From positions 378,294 to 442,293 of the forward strand of contig NMRB01000160.1 in the NCBI GenBank assembly GCA_002633025.1: DNA of 64,000 nucleotides, written 5' to 3'. The notes under the pieces were generated by a model that saw only the letters and a program-made list of their open reading frames with translations, searched no databases and was not told where the DNA came from. This DNA is from Notospermus geniculatus (Eukaryota > Nemertea > Pilidiophora > Heteronemertea > Lineidae). This document shows, piece after piece, positions 33,975 through 45,365 of the stretch. How positions within the stretch are numbered: the stretch's first letter is position 1; each line of letters starts with the position of its first letter. The position numbers were made by a program, and so were the translations under genes.

Positions 33975-34772
33975 TCGGGTGGCCCAAAAAAAACGTGCCG
34001 AACTTCAAATTTCGATTTTTCAACAACTGTCCGTTATAATTCAATGAAATTTGGCACCATATCATTTAAAGATGTTTTGTTTAACGTATAAAATTTTTGC
34101 TTTGATAGCTTTGGTATTGAGGCCGTATCACTCAATTTAAAAATCATAGGGAAAAAATGCGATTCCGGAGTCCTATAAGAAATGGGTGGATAAAAATTTC
34201 CCGAACTTTAAATTTTCATTTCTCAAAAATACTTTACTACAACTTAATGAAATTTTGTCTAACACCGCCTCGTGATATTGGCTCTAATATGTGAAAGTAT
34301 TAATCCAATAACTTCAGTGTCTACGCCGTGGCGCTAATTACTACAACACCATATTTGAAGCTAGCGTTTCAAAGTTTCACCATTGTCTCTTAAAATATGA
34401 TCAATGATTACTATGGTTTTTATATTTGGTGCTACAGTCTTAATACCAAAGATATTGAGCTGAAACGTTCACATTGTACAAACATTGCCACGGAACAGTA
34501 CTGAATAAATTTTCTTGGGGTTATATTAAATAGTTTTTGAGAAATAGCAATTTGAAGTCCGGGATGGGTTTTTTCGTATCTTATTGGATTCCGGAATCAC
34601 CTTTTTTTACCATGATTTTTATTTTGAGTGATACGGCCCTAATACCAAAGGTATAAATGCAAAAATTTCACACGTTAAACAAAACATCTTTAAATGATAC
34701 AGCACCAAATTTCATTGAATTCTAATGGGCAGTTGTTGAGAAATCAAGATTTGAAGTTGGACACGTTTTTTT
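33975..34772. mobile_element. Long-TIR element, Tc1/mariner-like, polymorphic
   Basis: The left end TCGGGTGGCCCAAAAAAAAC and ~200 bp after it are mirrored on the right (GAAGTTGGACACGTTTTTTT before the N). Other mirrored words include AACATCTTTAAATGAT and GATTCCGGAATC. In the other copy (36591-36600) the same flank continues without the element (ACAAATATAATTAG), consistent with insertion at TA. The centre is AT-rich without transposase; the right terminus is lost in the gap. Confidence 0.65.
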
Positions 34773-34773
34773 N
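34773..34773. other. Single N marking a contig join
   Basis: The N lies exactly between the right inverted repeat of the element at 33975 and the restart of the duplicated sequence. Confidence 0.9.
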
Positions 34774-35260
34774 CGTCAGCCCTGACGAGAAACAAGTCTT
34801 TATTTTATAATGTGACATGCCATTAACTAATTTCATGAGCATCAATTACTGGTGCAGTTCGGGTATTACTAGTATTCGCTTCCTAACCGTTCATACTTTA
34901 AATGGTAACCATGGTCGATATGATCCATGGCAATTGTTAACAAGCATTAACGATAGATAAACGCGGTGAAATGTACATGAACACTGGTGTAATTGACGTA
35001 TCCATTGCCTTGATGCGAGAAGGATAGGTTCCACCGGTGCTGTAATCATCGCGATTGTGAACTTGATATCCCAGGGACGGCTCCCAAACAAAAGCCATGT
35101 GAGGTCAACGACGGAATGCTCGGAGAAGGATCGTTGATCCGTTGGGTCGTGCGATGGGAGTCGTTCAATGGCCCAGCGAAAGCTCCGTTTCCACTGCGGT
35201 TGCTGTACCGTACCCCAGGTATGGCATGGCTTAACTCGTTGGCAATGCAGGACTTCCATC

Positions 35261-35356
35261 ACCTCGTGGTCAGTGCGTTGCCCTCTGGGAGATGGAAGTT
35301 AAGCAACGTTCAGCGCGGATTAACACGTGTACTGTTTGGGTGGGTGACCGGCGCGT
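35261..35356 (+). repeat. tRNA/5S-like SINE fragment
   Basis: CTCGTGGTCAGTGCGTTGCC resembles a tRNA A box. GGAAGTTAAGCAACG and TTGGGTGGGTGACCG, at 5S-like spacing, resemble the 5S rRNA A and C boxes. A short segment after it (CGTACGATATACTTGCCGCT) also occurs at 31695. It is too diverged to be a working 5S gene. Confidence 0.5.
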
Positions 35357-36271
35357 ACGATATACTTGCCGCTGGTTCGCTTTGTTCATAGTAGCCGTGT
35401 CTCTTGTCTGGTCTTGGTAGGTACCCGCCACGACTACGTACGAGTACGATAAGATCAGTGCATAATGCATGCATTGAGTTACTGCCGCACGTAGCCTAGT
35501 CGTCAGTAACCCGTGGGGGATACCTGACGGGACGGATGCCTGTACACATCGTGGAGACGCGCAGGAAACCGTTAAGAAGTTGAAACCAAGATTGGAACAA
35601 AATTAAAGATACGTGTAATGATGTAACGGAAACAATTGAAATATTGAATCCAGCGGTTCGTGTGGTGTTCGATGCACTTGGTAAAAGTCAAAATACAATT
35701 TAATTACCATTTTTAGAGTGTGAAAGTTGAAAAAGTCTCAAACAAGAAGTTAATTGCACTGCACTGTTTAATTTGACGGCCTCGTTCGCTTGGCGATAAG
35801 TTTCCCAATATTGATACCGAAGCAATTTCACTCGAAGAGGAATCACGTGATTTCCGTAACCAACTTCTCCCATCAGAGGCGCAAATATTTATTTTAACGG
35901 ATACGCCAAATTTCGGAAGCTTCGTCTGAAGTGCTGTGCAAGACTATCGCTAATGGATTTTGATTGGGTGAAAGTAACTGCAAGCAATTAGCGGGGGACG
36001 ACTTGTTTTTCACCAGCGTTCCTTGTCAGACTACACCACCAATGATCTGTCATAGCCGTTTATTGGAAGTTGCCCAGTCGGGTTTCCGGACATCGTCCAA
36101 TACTCTAATAGGGAGTTCGCAAAGGTTCCAAAGCGCCAACGGGAACGTCTATCATTTCTCTCGCGGCATCGAACAATAGGAACAGTCAGCCACACTTATT
36201 GCCAAAAGATGGCAGCAAAGTTCTGGCGAACCAATACAAACGAAAATTCTCTTGATTGGTGCTCAATCAAG

Positions 36272-36410
36272 CATAAATGCATCATGAGAACATCAGGGGT
36301 TTTTAGCGCTTTTTAGCGCTGGCTCCCTTCGTCACCGCACACAAACGTTTGTGTGCGGTGACGAAGGAGCCAGCGCTAAAAAACCCTGATGTTCTCAGGA
36401 TGCATGAATG
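36272..36410. mobile_element. MITE family F, polymorphic copy
   Basis: The 123-bp hairpin (36280-36402) runs from CATCATGAGAACATCAGG to CCTGATGTTCTCAGGATG. It is flanked by CATAAATG and CATGAATG. The other copy of the duplication has the uninterrupted site AAGCATGAACGGG near 33615, so this insertion is recent. Confidence 0.75.
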
Positions 36411-36597
36411 GGTCCGCTAGCCATTGAATTAGGCCGTAGTGACACCTATTGGTCAGCTGACCGACAGCTCCTATTTGATTGGCGGTCGTACTCAGCATAT
36501 TTTCATTTTTGACATACTACTGGCCTTTTTGCAGTGAAGGGGTTGGAATGAAACGCAAGGTGACACCTACATGCATCACTCAGTGGCAATACAAATA

Positions 36598-37681
36598 TAA
36601 TTAGATCAAAACCTGGAACGCTTTGTTCACAACTCATTGAGTACATGGGACAAAATGTTTGGCACAGCCACTGTTCTGTGTACAGGAAAAACACCATTTA
36701 TCATTTCGAACATTATCGTGGAATTTTTTATCGATCGCTGGATGAAATTTCTCGACAGCATGCATACTACACTCTTCCCCTTAGGGAAATCTCGCGCAAG
36801 TGATTGGTCCCACCAGGGAATTGCTCCCCGTGCTTGAATAAACCGCATTGTTTTATATTAGGTCAAAAAATGTGCGCGATGGTATCCTCTCAAAAATGCA
36901 TGAGTGATCTTTTTCAAAGGAGCACGGCTGGCTGATTTTGCTCTATGAAAAGAGTAAACCATCTCCACTAAAACAGGACGGTTTAGTTTAGGTGAACGGA
37001 TGCGGCCATTTTTGTTCATATTTCAAGAATCTTGAAATATGCCCACGGATTTGCCCCCCCCCCCACGTACGGATAGTTTTTCTCGGGTATATACTCGGGG
37101 TGGGCATCGTACATGTACATGAGAGGTGCGAAATCTACCAAATGACGACATCACAGGTCGATACGTGTCAAGTCCCTGTGGCCAGTTTGTCTCAGCAACA
37201 ACAACCAAAAAATGTGGACGTAGGCTAAGTGTTGCCAGACACAACATTCTATTGAATTTGCAAAGGAGAGTGGAGGAAGACTTGAGCAACGAGCGTGGGA
37301 CTTTCACTAGCTGGCGATGTATCATGCCCATCAAGTCCTGTAACCAACAATAAACCCGAACAATCCATGTACATGTACATGTATGAACAGGTGCATTCTC
37401 TTATGATGTAAACGAATGGGCGTCTCGCATCCATCCGATTTTTGCGTTTGATCAAGGATAACGTTGTTTACGGGAGGTTTATACGAAGTTATTGCCCAGC
37501 AGCATTATTAACATTTCATAAAGCTCCGCGTATTTTTTCTACACCGTAACGAAACGCTTGACTAACTGGAACCAAAACACAATGCAATATACGCAAGTTA
37601 TGAGTTCCATATTGTTGAGTACGTGAACAAACGTACAAAATATACTGTTACCGTCTGTAGGTCTACTAGTGAGTTCTCGCA
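36598..37681. other. No gene recognised
   Basis: Short frames only, a poly-C run at 37055-37064 and TACATGTACATGTA repeats near 37368. Confidence 0.4.
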
Positions 37682-37797
37682 ACGGCCCGGTTTCGACAAC
37701 GTAGACTGTCCCGTCTTTGCCGCAAGCATTTAGCGGGGGACGCTACCCATTCCGCGGGAGTGCAGCGGCAAAGACGGGAACCAGTCTACAACAACGT
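37682..37797. repeat. Inverted-repeat element (CCCGTCTTTGCCGC arms)
   Basis: CGTAGACTGTCCCGTCTTTG and its near-inverse at 37764-37788 form a hairpin around a GCGGGGGACGC centre. It abuts the next element. Confidence 0.5.
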
Positions 37798-38265
37798 TTA
37801 AGGGCCGGTTTGACGGGCGTTTTTATCGCGCCGATTTTAACGCTGTTGGCGATATCGCATCCAAAACGCCCGTCAAAATGCCAAAAACGCCAACAGCGGG
37901 TGGCATCGCCAGCGAGAGAAAAAAGCCATGGTAAGACTCGCCGGCGGGAATTCGCTGTAACGCTTCGGCGATAAAATCTCTGGTGAAAACATCAATCGCA
38001 GCGAGATGCGATATCGCTCTTCAGATCGCTAGTAAAAATGACCGAAAAGCCACGAGCGATGACCATCGCTGTAGCGGCAAAAAAGCCATGTCTTCACATG
38101 GCTGTTTTGTCGCAAGGGATGAAGAATCCCCCGTGAAAAGTGAAATCGGCGATAACCAGCTCGTGAAAACAGTCGATCGACCTACGGTGCGATATCCGTT
38201 TTTACTGAGCGCTAAAAAAGTGGCGATTATCCCGGCGATAAAAACGCCCGTCAAACCGGCCCTTT
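37798..38265. repeat. TTAAGGGCCGG-ended element rich in GCGAT/ATCGC words
   Basis: GGGCCGGTTTGACGGGCGTT and its inverse are exact over about 28 bp, with TTAA at the left and TTTA at the right. The interior has very many short GCGAT and ATCGC words on both strands (for example GCGATATCGC). Frames inside follow from this composition, not from a gene. Confidence 0.65.
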
Positions 38266-39123
38266 ACATTGGGCGAGTATCGCTGGCGAGAGGATTCCAC
38301 GCATCGCTGTCCAGCGCACACCTGGCGACCACAGCCGATTTTGCTCGCTTGCGATAACGGCCCAAATATGGGAGGCGAAATATCCGTCACTCACAAGCCA
38401 CATGGTTCTAGGTGACTAACTACCTACTATACGGTTCACCCTACTGCTTATTCAGACGAAGATCATGCTTCTTCAGAAAATGTAAGACAAAGCCATGAAA
38501 AACGGATTCATATGCAAAATTGATTACGTGAGCTGGATAGCAAGCGATCGAGTGGGGGTGCCGGGTGATGTTCCAGGAACGAGAAACTGCCACCAAGATG
38601 AGGACGATATCGATTGAGCTACAGCTCAGCGTCCCATCCACCTTCAGGCGTGGGATCATTGGCTGTTAGCTCCAAGAGGTAATAAAACGTTATGGGGAGA
38701 GCTATAAAATGACGTGATGACGACTATTTGGGGAATAGGACCGGTTAATAGGCCTCGAAGGGAGTCTGGTACCGTCTGAAGTGGTAATAAGAATTCCCAG
38801 TTGGATGAATGAGGGTACGAAGGGGGCACCGTCGGTTAATCAGATTGCTTTAGTGGCGGTGACTCTAGTTTATTGCCGCGTTTGTCACGTAAATGTTCTG
38901 GTTTGCGGATTCCGACCTCAGCCAGGTGTTCAGCGGTTGTTAATGGAAATCTCAGCAAGATCACCTCTGCCAGAGGTTTGTGAGCTAAATCCAGTGTGGT
39001 ACCTCAATTTTGCGAGATTTATGTCCGCGACAACACTCGAAGACACGATTTCTATCTCGCAGACATGAATTTCTGTGCTAACGCATGTCAATGAGATGAC
39101 ATCGCTTAGATGATCAAAGACGT

Positions 39124-39505
39124 GGCCCGTATTCTAGAAGCCTCCTTAAAGCGGCGAATCCACTGTCGCGATTTGGGCTTGAGACGGGGTTGCGGTGCCT
39201 TGCGATCGCCTTATATGGCAATCGGAAGTCCTTATATGGTAACCGCAAGGGAACACAACCGCGTCTCAAGCCAAAATCGCGACAGTGGATCACCCGCTTA
39301 AAGCGGGTGATCCACTCTTGCGATTTTGGCTTGAGACGGGGTTGCGTTCCCTTGCGGTTACCTTATATGGCAATTGGAAGTCCTTATAAGGTAATCGCAA
39401 GGGAACGCAACCCCGTCTCAAGCCAATATCGCAACAGTGGATCACCCGCTTCACTCTAAGCTAAAGGTAGACCTTAGACGCAAGGAAGCTTCTAGAATAC
39501 GGCCC
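39124..39505. repeat. Outer MITE (GGGCCGTATTCTAGAAG ends) hosting a tandem pair
   Basis: GGCCCGTATTCTAGAAGCCTCC and GGAAGCTTCTAGAATACGGCCC-like ends are mirrored. The centre is occupied by two palindromic family D elements. Confidence 0.6.
39146..39452. mobile_element. Two palindromic family D MITEs in direct contact
   Basis: The copies span 39146-39301 and 39298-39452 and share the TTAA at 39298-39301. Each is a ~150-bp hairpin with AAGCGGGTGATCCACTG-type ends. The shared TTAA implies that the second inserted at the target duplication of the first, or a tandem event. Confidence 0.7.
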
Positions 39506-39590
39506 ATGATTTTGTATGTGTGCTGCCTTGAGATGCCCAGATTCCTTACGTCCAGCCCATCGGAATTGCAAAGGCAATTCGCGAAAGAAC

Positions 39591-39753
39591 CGGTGTAACA
39601 TTTTTCAGCGAGGCCCGTGTGTCAGTGTGACATTACAATTAGATTAACGGAATAAGCGGCGACTTCACAATGGGTGACAGGGAAACAGCGAGTCCCTTTC
39701 CCAAAATGCTCCGAACAATGGGAAAAACGGCCACACTGAAAAACGTTACACCT
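39591..39753. repeat. MITE family A copy
   Basis: CGGTGTAACATTTTTCAG to GAAAAACGTTACACCTG. A second family A-like start (GTGTAACATCTGCCG) follows at once. Confidence 0.55.
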
Positions 39754-40058
39754 GTGTAACATCTGCCGAAGTTCCTCATTTTTCAGCGTTCCCTTCTTTG
39801 TATTGGGAACAGTGACAAGAGACAGCTGGAGAGACCATGAATTTGGCAGTGCAATGAGGAGGACGTTCACAAACAGAAACGCTGACCGATGTTACCCGGT
39901 ACATGTACTGCGACGTGTATCACCGACAGGAGAAGCTGGACGCCAGCATACCAGACCTCTGTGACCTTATACTACTGCGATTTTGATGTATGATTCCGAC
40001 CGCATCAAACAGGTGGGACAAGAAACCTCATCACCATTTCGTGCAACTCGATGTTCTA

Positions 40059-41095
40059 TGCACAATGCAACCTCGTCCCCAGGGGTATAGTTCGCTCAGA
40101 CAACCTCGGACCACTCGCTCACTAACCCCTGGAGTCAGCTTCGGTTGATAATCCAGGAATCTTGGACTAAGTATAGATGGCAGCACGAGTCAAAATAATC
40201 AATTTGAAATACTACAAATGTAACTTGTGGTTTTTAAAATTCTTTTTACAAAAAATCATCAAACCTGGATATAGATAACCTTCTGGTTTGATCCAAAATA
40301 TTTTGAAAATTTCTTTGGGTATGTTCTTGGATATATTTGACGGTTTCCCTTCAACCAATCACGTGCGTTAAATCCAAAGCTGATGCCAGGGGTTAGTGCA
40401 CACTCCTTCGCAGAGGTCAGTGCTCCACTACGTTACGCTATACTGACTCTGCCAACATACGGCCGAACTATTTCCATATCCTCCGCGGCGCCCACGATTG
40501 GGCTGCCAGCACTGGAAACTCCAGTGAAAACGCTGAATTACAAGTGTTTTGGATGCCTCTCAACAATCCTTATTTTCTTTGGCCAGAAAGTTCAAACATT
40601 CAAGCTGTTTTGGTCTTAAAATCAACTGTTCATCGTATCTTTTCACACATCTCTCCAAAATCGGATCCACGCTGTCAAAACAGTAGCACGTGTCAATGTT
40701 TACAAACACGGAGATCATGTGCCGAGTATCTGGCCTCTGATTGGTCGAGCGCCGAGACGGCTCACGGCATTTGCTCGAAACTGCGCAAAGTAGTGCGCAA
40801 AATTCCTAACATCAAATTAATGTTTTCCTCCATATTATCCCAGTTTGTGGCTATAGAATGAAATAATAACGATTATCAAAGTCATTGGATGCGTTTGACG
40901 CTAATATTTTAATCTGAAAAGTGGTTTTGCAAGAACCTTGCAGAAGTGAAGAGGGCGTTTGTTTCCAGAGGCATTATTAGCGACCGCCATATTGTGGAGC
41001 GAAATGCATTCTGGGAACCAGTTTGGGGTTAGTGACGCGACCGCCATATTGTCAGAAAGCGAACTATACCCCTGGGGACGAGGTTGTGCACAATG
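40059..41095. mobile_element. 1,019-bp TIR element with 9-bp target duplication
   Basis: The element is 40068-41086. The ends CAACCTCGTCCCCAGGGG and the exact inverse extend to about 29 bp (GTATAGTTCGCT). TGCACAATG is duplicated at 40059-40067 and 41087-41095. The interior contains no transposase I can recognise, only short frames (for example 40383-40619). A 9-bp duplication points to a Mutator-like transposase acting in trans. Confidence 0.75.
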
Positions 41096-41468
41096 CTGCC
41101 ACGACGTTTTGCAGACGTTTTCAGAAATCTTCCTTCAAGTCATCATTGAACACCTGCAGTTTCCCACGTTTATGATATAAGCAGACACGGGATGAGACTG
41201 AGGAGATTCATGAATTGTTAACGGGATCGATAAATCTCTATGGCTGACTTATGGTCTAGCCGAGTTGATGTTGTAATAAGGATTACTCAACATAATCTCA
41301 AGTTCGCGTCTGCGTTGAGTGACCGAGTGGTGGTGACCCGACGGTCAGAAGGGGCCACGAGAAGATGACGCCAGGAGGGTTTAAAGGTGCGACTGACATG
41401 ACATGGCTGACAAAAGGGGCTAGAAACCTAAAGGATAAACTAGCACAGCGTGACCCATGGGACAACTG

Positions 41469-41626
41469 TTAAGGCGGTGACAGACTGGCGCGTAAGCACA
41501 CGTCGGGAAAGTGTTCAACCAATCAGGGAGGCGGTAACACAAACCAAAACACCTACCGAAGAATCTGATTGGCGGAACGCCTGCACGACGCAGGGTCGCG
41601 TGCGCGCCAGTCTGCCACCGGCTTTA
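41469..41626. repeat. MITE family G copy
   Basis: TTAAGGCGGTGACAGACTGG to CCAGTCTGCCACCGGCTTTA, in the opposite orientation to the copies at 22628 and 47102. Confidence 0.7.
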
Positions 41627-41678
41627 GAATAGCTGTGTCTTTTGTCACTCTGTATATTGTGTGGGGAAAATGGCCTAA

Positions 41679-41927
41679 AATGACTGACTGTGAGAGTCCT
41701 ATTGTAAAGCCAAGTCAGTGCATAACTGACTGTGAAAGCCCTATTGTGAAGCCAATTCGGTGCACGCCTGACTGTGAAAGCCCTATTGTAAAGCCAAGTC
41801 AGTGCATGACTGACTGTGAAAGCCATATTGTACAGCCAAGTCAATGCATGCATGACTGTGGAAGCCCTATTGTACAGCCAATGCATGACTGACTGACTGT
41901 GAAAGCCCTATTGTACAGCCAAGTCAG
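41679..41927. repeat. 42-bp minisatellite, about six units
   Basis: The unit ACTGACTGTGAAAGCCCTAT plus TGTAAAGCCAAGTCAGTGCA. In the duplicated copy near 59010 only one unit remains. The 42-bp period keeps frames open on both strands, which explains the repetitive hypothetical peptides here. Confidence 0.85.
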
Positions 41928-42794
41928 TATCTGATAACAATAGAGAACTTGGGCTGTTCTATTTATTGTGGCTTCAATCTGTGCTGGTTAATCCGTTAAG
42001 TTTTCAGCCCCTTTGATAAGCCCTACTTGCATTGAGAAAAACTGGCATTTCAAATAATCTGCTTTGAATATCATAACAAACAAGGACGACGCCATACAGA
42101 ACTGTTATGGTCACTGATTCATTCTGCTCGAAGATCATCCGAAAAAAAACGAGGGTGACAGATTTCTCGGTATTATGGAAACACTGATATACACGTACAA
42201 GGAACACTAGAAAACGTTACACTGATTTGATACTCGGTATATGTCACTTTAACGAAATAGGCCAACTTGTGGCTTGTTGCCGTTGTCAGCCCCGCACACT
42301 TTGCAATATCTGTTTGTTGCAGAGGCAGTGAAAGTAATGCAGAGTGATGCAGGCTAATATATCCCCATCATTCATAAACTCAGTGGGTGGGGAATTTACC
42401 ATGTCGCACTTTGATCATCGGAGATCAACCGCTATCATAACACAATTGAAACTATTGATCCATCACGCATTTATTCCATTCAGTAGTAGTTTAATCAGTG
42501 TCAATTTGCTATCGAATGATCGAATGATCATGGTGATAAACGCAATTGCTGGTGTATAATGAACCCTTTTAGTATTGTGGCGTTTTGTGCTAATGACCTT
42601 GGAGGTAATCAGCAACCGCGATGCGGTGGGAGTCTTGGTATAATCGATTTTAATGGAGGACATCCGCACTTTTACATCCCAGAGTTAATCCGGGGCCTCC
42701 TCTACGTCCCCGCTCATGGTTGGAAGGCGGAGACGTTGAGGAAACGAGGACTGGGAACAACACCTCAGTCATAACCTTGGACAGGACGTAAATA

Positions 42795-42946
42795 AGTTTC
42801 TTTCGCTAGCAGCCATCTTGCCAAAATTAGGTCATCACCATGGCAACTTTCTTTCAGCGTGACAGATGATTGGTTCGCCCATCCCCCTATTGGGAAGATC
42901 ACCATGACGATGACCTAATTTTACCAAGATGGCTGCTAGCGAAACT
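42795..42946. repeat. MITE (AGTTTC..CGCTAGCAGCCAT ends), copy 1
   Basis: TCGCTAGCAGCCATCTTG and AAAATTAGGTCATC at the left have inverses at the right ending GAAACT. The matching copy in the duplication is 60245-60396. Confidence 0.65.
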
Positions 42947-43554
42947 CATCTACAGAAATCCAAGATAGGCCTAAACGAAGACAAAATGAAGAGGCAATAA
43001 CCCTGGTCAGGAATACTTTCATTGGAGCACTATGACGTTCAATGATAATGCGTGTCCACAGTGAGTCGCGACACAATCCCTGTTACATCCTGAGGTATCT
43101 GAAGTGTGCTGCTTTTGCCGTTCGTGGCCTACGGTACGTTTGTGTGCGGTCAAGTAAACACTGCTTACCTCAGCATGTGGTTATACTATGACAAGATCGT
43201 CCATCACAAATTGCACGACTACATCAGCAAATCAGAGCACCGCCTCGAAATGTGCCAGTGACGTTATGTAATTTGGTCCTTGTGCAAACCAATGGCAGGC
43301 TTGCGTTTTTTTCGACAACAATGATCTTTATCGGGCAGAGTCACACCCATCAACGAAGGCATCATGTTCCCGTCAGAAGCAGTACATCAATATCCCGAAC
43401 TGAAATGTAACCAATTGTCTGCTGGGCAAAGGCCAGCCATTTGTGGGCCATCCCATATCCAATTGTCTCATCTTCAGATGGTTATCGAGTTAGGAATGGT
43501 GCAGCTGACACTGCCATACTAAAGCTATTGCGGGCAAATTGGAGGACACAAAGG

Positions 43555-44077
43555 ATAACTCTACGGTGGCCCATAGAGCTCATTGATGAAAAATAATTAC
43601 ATTTGCAATTTTTTTTCAATTCGATAATTTTTTTCTTGGGGTCTGTAAAATTTTTAGAAGTTCCCACCTAGGTGAAAATATTACCACCGCGGTGAGAATA
43701 TTCCCACCGCGGTGAGAATATTTCCACCTCGGTGGAAATATTTCCACCGCGGTGAAAATTAATTTTCACCGCGGTGGTAATTAATTTTCACCGCGGTGGT
43801 AATTATTAATTATCACCGCGGTGGAAAATAATTTTCACCGCGGTGGAAATTAATTTTCACCGAGGTGGAAATATTATCACCGAGGTAGAAATATTCTCAC
43901 CGCAGTGGTAATATTATCACCGAGGTGGAAATATTATCACCGAGGTGAAAATATTATCACCGCGGTGGGAACTTCTAAAAATTTTACAAATTCCCAAGAA
44001 AAAGTTATCGAATTGAAAAAAAATTGCAAATGTAAATATTTTTCATCAATGAGCTCTATGGGCCACCGTAATAACTC
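43555..44077. mobile_element. 509-bp palindromic element with a CACCGCGGTG array
   Basis: The element is 43562-44070, flanked by ATAACTC at 43555-43561 and 44071-44077. The duplicated locus near 61010 has the empty site. Inverted repeats of ~115 bp start TACGGTGGCCCATAGAGCTC. Between them lie 15 units of the palindrome (C/T)CACCGCGGTG(A/G) or close variants, spaced about 20 bp by AT-rich spacers. The first five are CCACC...GGTGA/G and the rest TCACC...GGTGG. There is no coding capacity. Confidence 0.8.
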
Positions 44078-44225
44078 AGTTCGTGACGACCACAGTGCAG
44101 AGGTCGGCAATGCCATGGCGTCAAGGATCGAATACTTCAAACGGAGAAGTCTGAGAGGATATCACACACGACCACGAGACCCGAGTGGAGCTAACACCTT
44201 CAAGGCCGATTGATGATACAATGTA

Positions 44226-44525
44226 CACCCATGGAAAAAAGTAAATGGACAGCAGTTTTTCTTGAATATCTCCAAACCAATGGCATACAGAAAATTGGTC
44301 CCAACATACTAATAACAGCAAATTTTCCTGGCTAACTAATGGCATCAGCGTCGAAAAATTCCGCTGAAAGCCGCATTTGACTGAAGGAATTTTGTAAAGG
44401 CATATTTTTCGTTACTTTTTTATTTGCAAAATACTACATGTATATGTTGGGACCAATTTTCTGTACCCAATTGGTTTGGAGATATTCAAGAAAAACCGCT
44501 GTCCATTTACTTTTTTCCATGAGTA
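44226..44525. mobile_element. Tc1/mariner-like MITE (CACTCATGGAAAAAAGTAAA ends), copy 1
   Basis: Inverted repeats of ~85 bp run from CATGGAAAAAAGTAAATGG to the inverse, with TA at both sides. The counterpart 61288-61612 is ~25 bp longer. It is non-coding. Confidence 0.65.
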
Positions 44526-45129
44526 TACATATGTAGTTTATCCATACTGCACGTACTGTACATGTGTGCAGTCAGTATACTGTTGACGAATTTTTTTCGA
44601 TACCATCTTGATAGGACCCCAGCTGTGACCCAATTCAGATTCAATACATTTTCAATTCAATATAACGTCATTTTTCTATTGTTTAATTGAATATCCATAT
44701 GGGTTGTTATATATATCATCTTTCGGAACATAAATCAAGTCTGGTATATCATTTTTATGTATTGTACACCGCGAATAATACCAACGTACAATGGGTATCA
44801 ACCATATTTACACTGCCCAAGGGAAAGACAATTGTATAAACATTGTTAGTAATGGACAATAATGAAGAACATTGAAACAGGCCCACGTTGTGTTACAAAT
44901 GATATGATTATATTGGCCTACATAGGCTTAGCTTGACAAAACTATTATGCCTATAGCTTTAGGCACGGAAATGAAGTGGAAATTTCGCTTTATGGGGTGA
45001 AGAAGAAACGGCACAATCCACAAAGAGAAGAAAAACATACGAAATATTTGAATTTTCTCAAAACTCCCGAAATGCCAAAACGAACGCCAATCAGCCAATT
45101 CCATGATAACACGAAGAGAGCACCGAAGA

Positions 45130-45263
45130 GGGCCGACCTTACAGAAAGTCCGATAGTGCTTTCGGTGCCTATCGGCGGTTTTGTTAATGGGGAAATGCGT
45201 TAGCCTATAACTAACTGCCGATAGGCGCCGGTAGCACTATCGGACTTTCTGTGCAATCGGCCC
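45130..45263. repeat. Palindromic MITE family H (AGAAAGTCCGATAG arms), copy 1
   Basis: GGGCCGACC, then ACAGAAAGTCCGATAGTGCT and GGTGCCTATCGGCGGTT, pair with their inverses at the right. Related to 45774-45888, 62229-62366 and 63036-63150. Confidence 0.65.
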
Positions 45264-45365
45264 TGAAGGATAGACGTTGGCGTGGCGTTTCGGGGGCTTT
45301 GCGAAATATCATATATTGCTATACATCAAGTCGTCCAGAGAATATCAGCTGTTTGTTTTGGCTGC

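Larger units (their letters stand above)
34774..36597 (+). repeat. Direct duplication, right copy (haplotype B)
   Basis: It repeats 32259-33974. Differences include a SINE-like segment at 35261-35400 where copy A is shorter, a 123-bp MITE at 36280-36402 that copy A lacks, and absence of the element at 33975. No gene is recognised in either copy. Confidence 0.8.

Noticed and set aside
35261-35356. Functional 5S rRNA or tRNA gene
   Set aside because: Only the promoter-like blocks resemble 5S or tRNA. The ends and the rest of the secondary structure are absent, so a SINE remnant fits better.
41515-41892. Repetitive frames of 107 and 123 codons on both strands
   Set aside because: They arise from the 42-bp minisatellite, whose period is a multiple of three. 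Open frames on both strands are expected.
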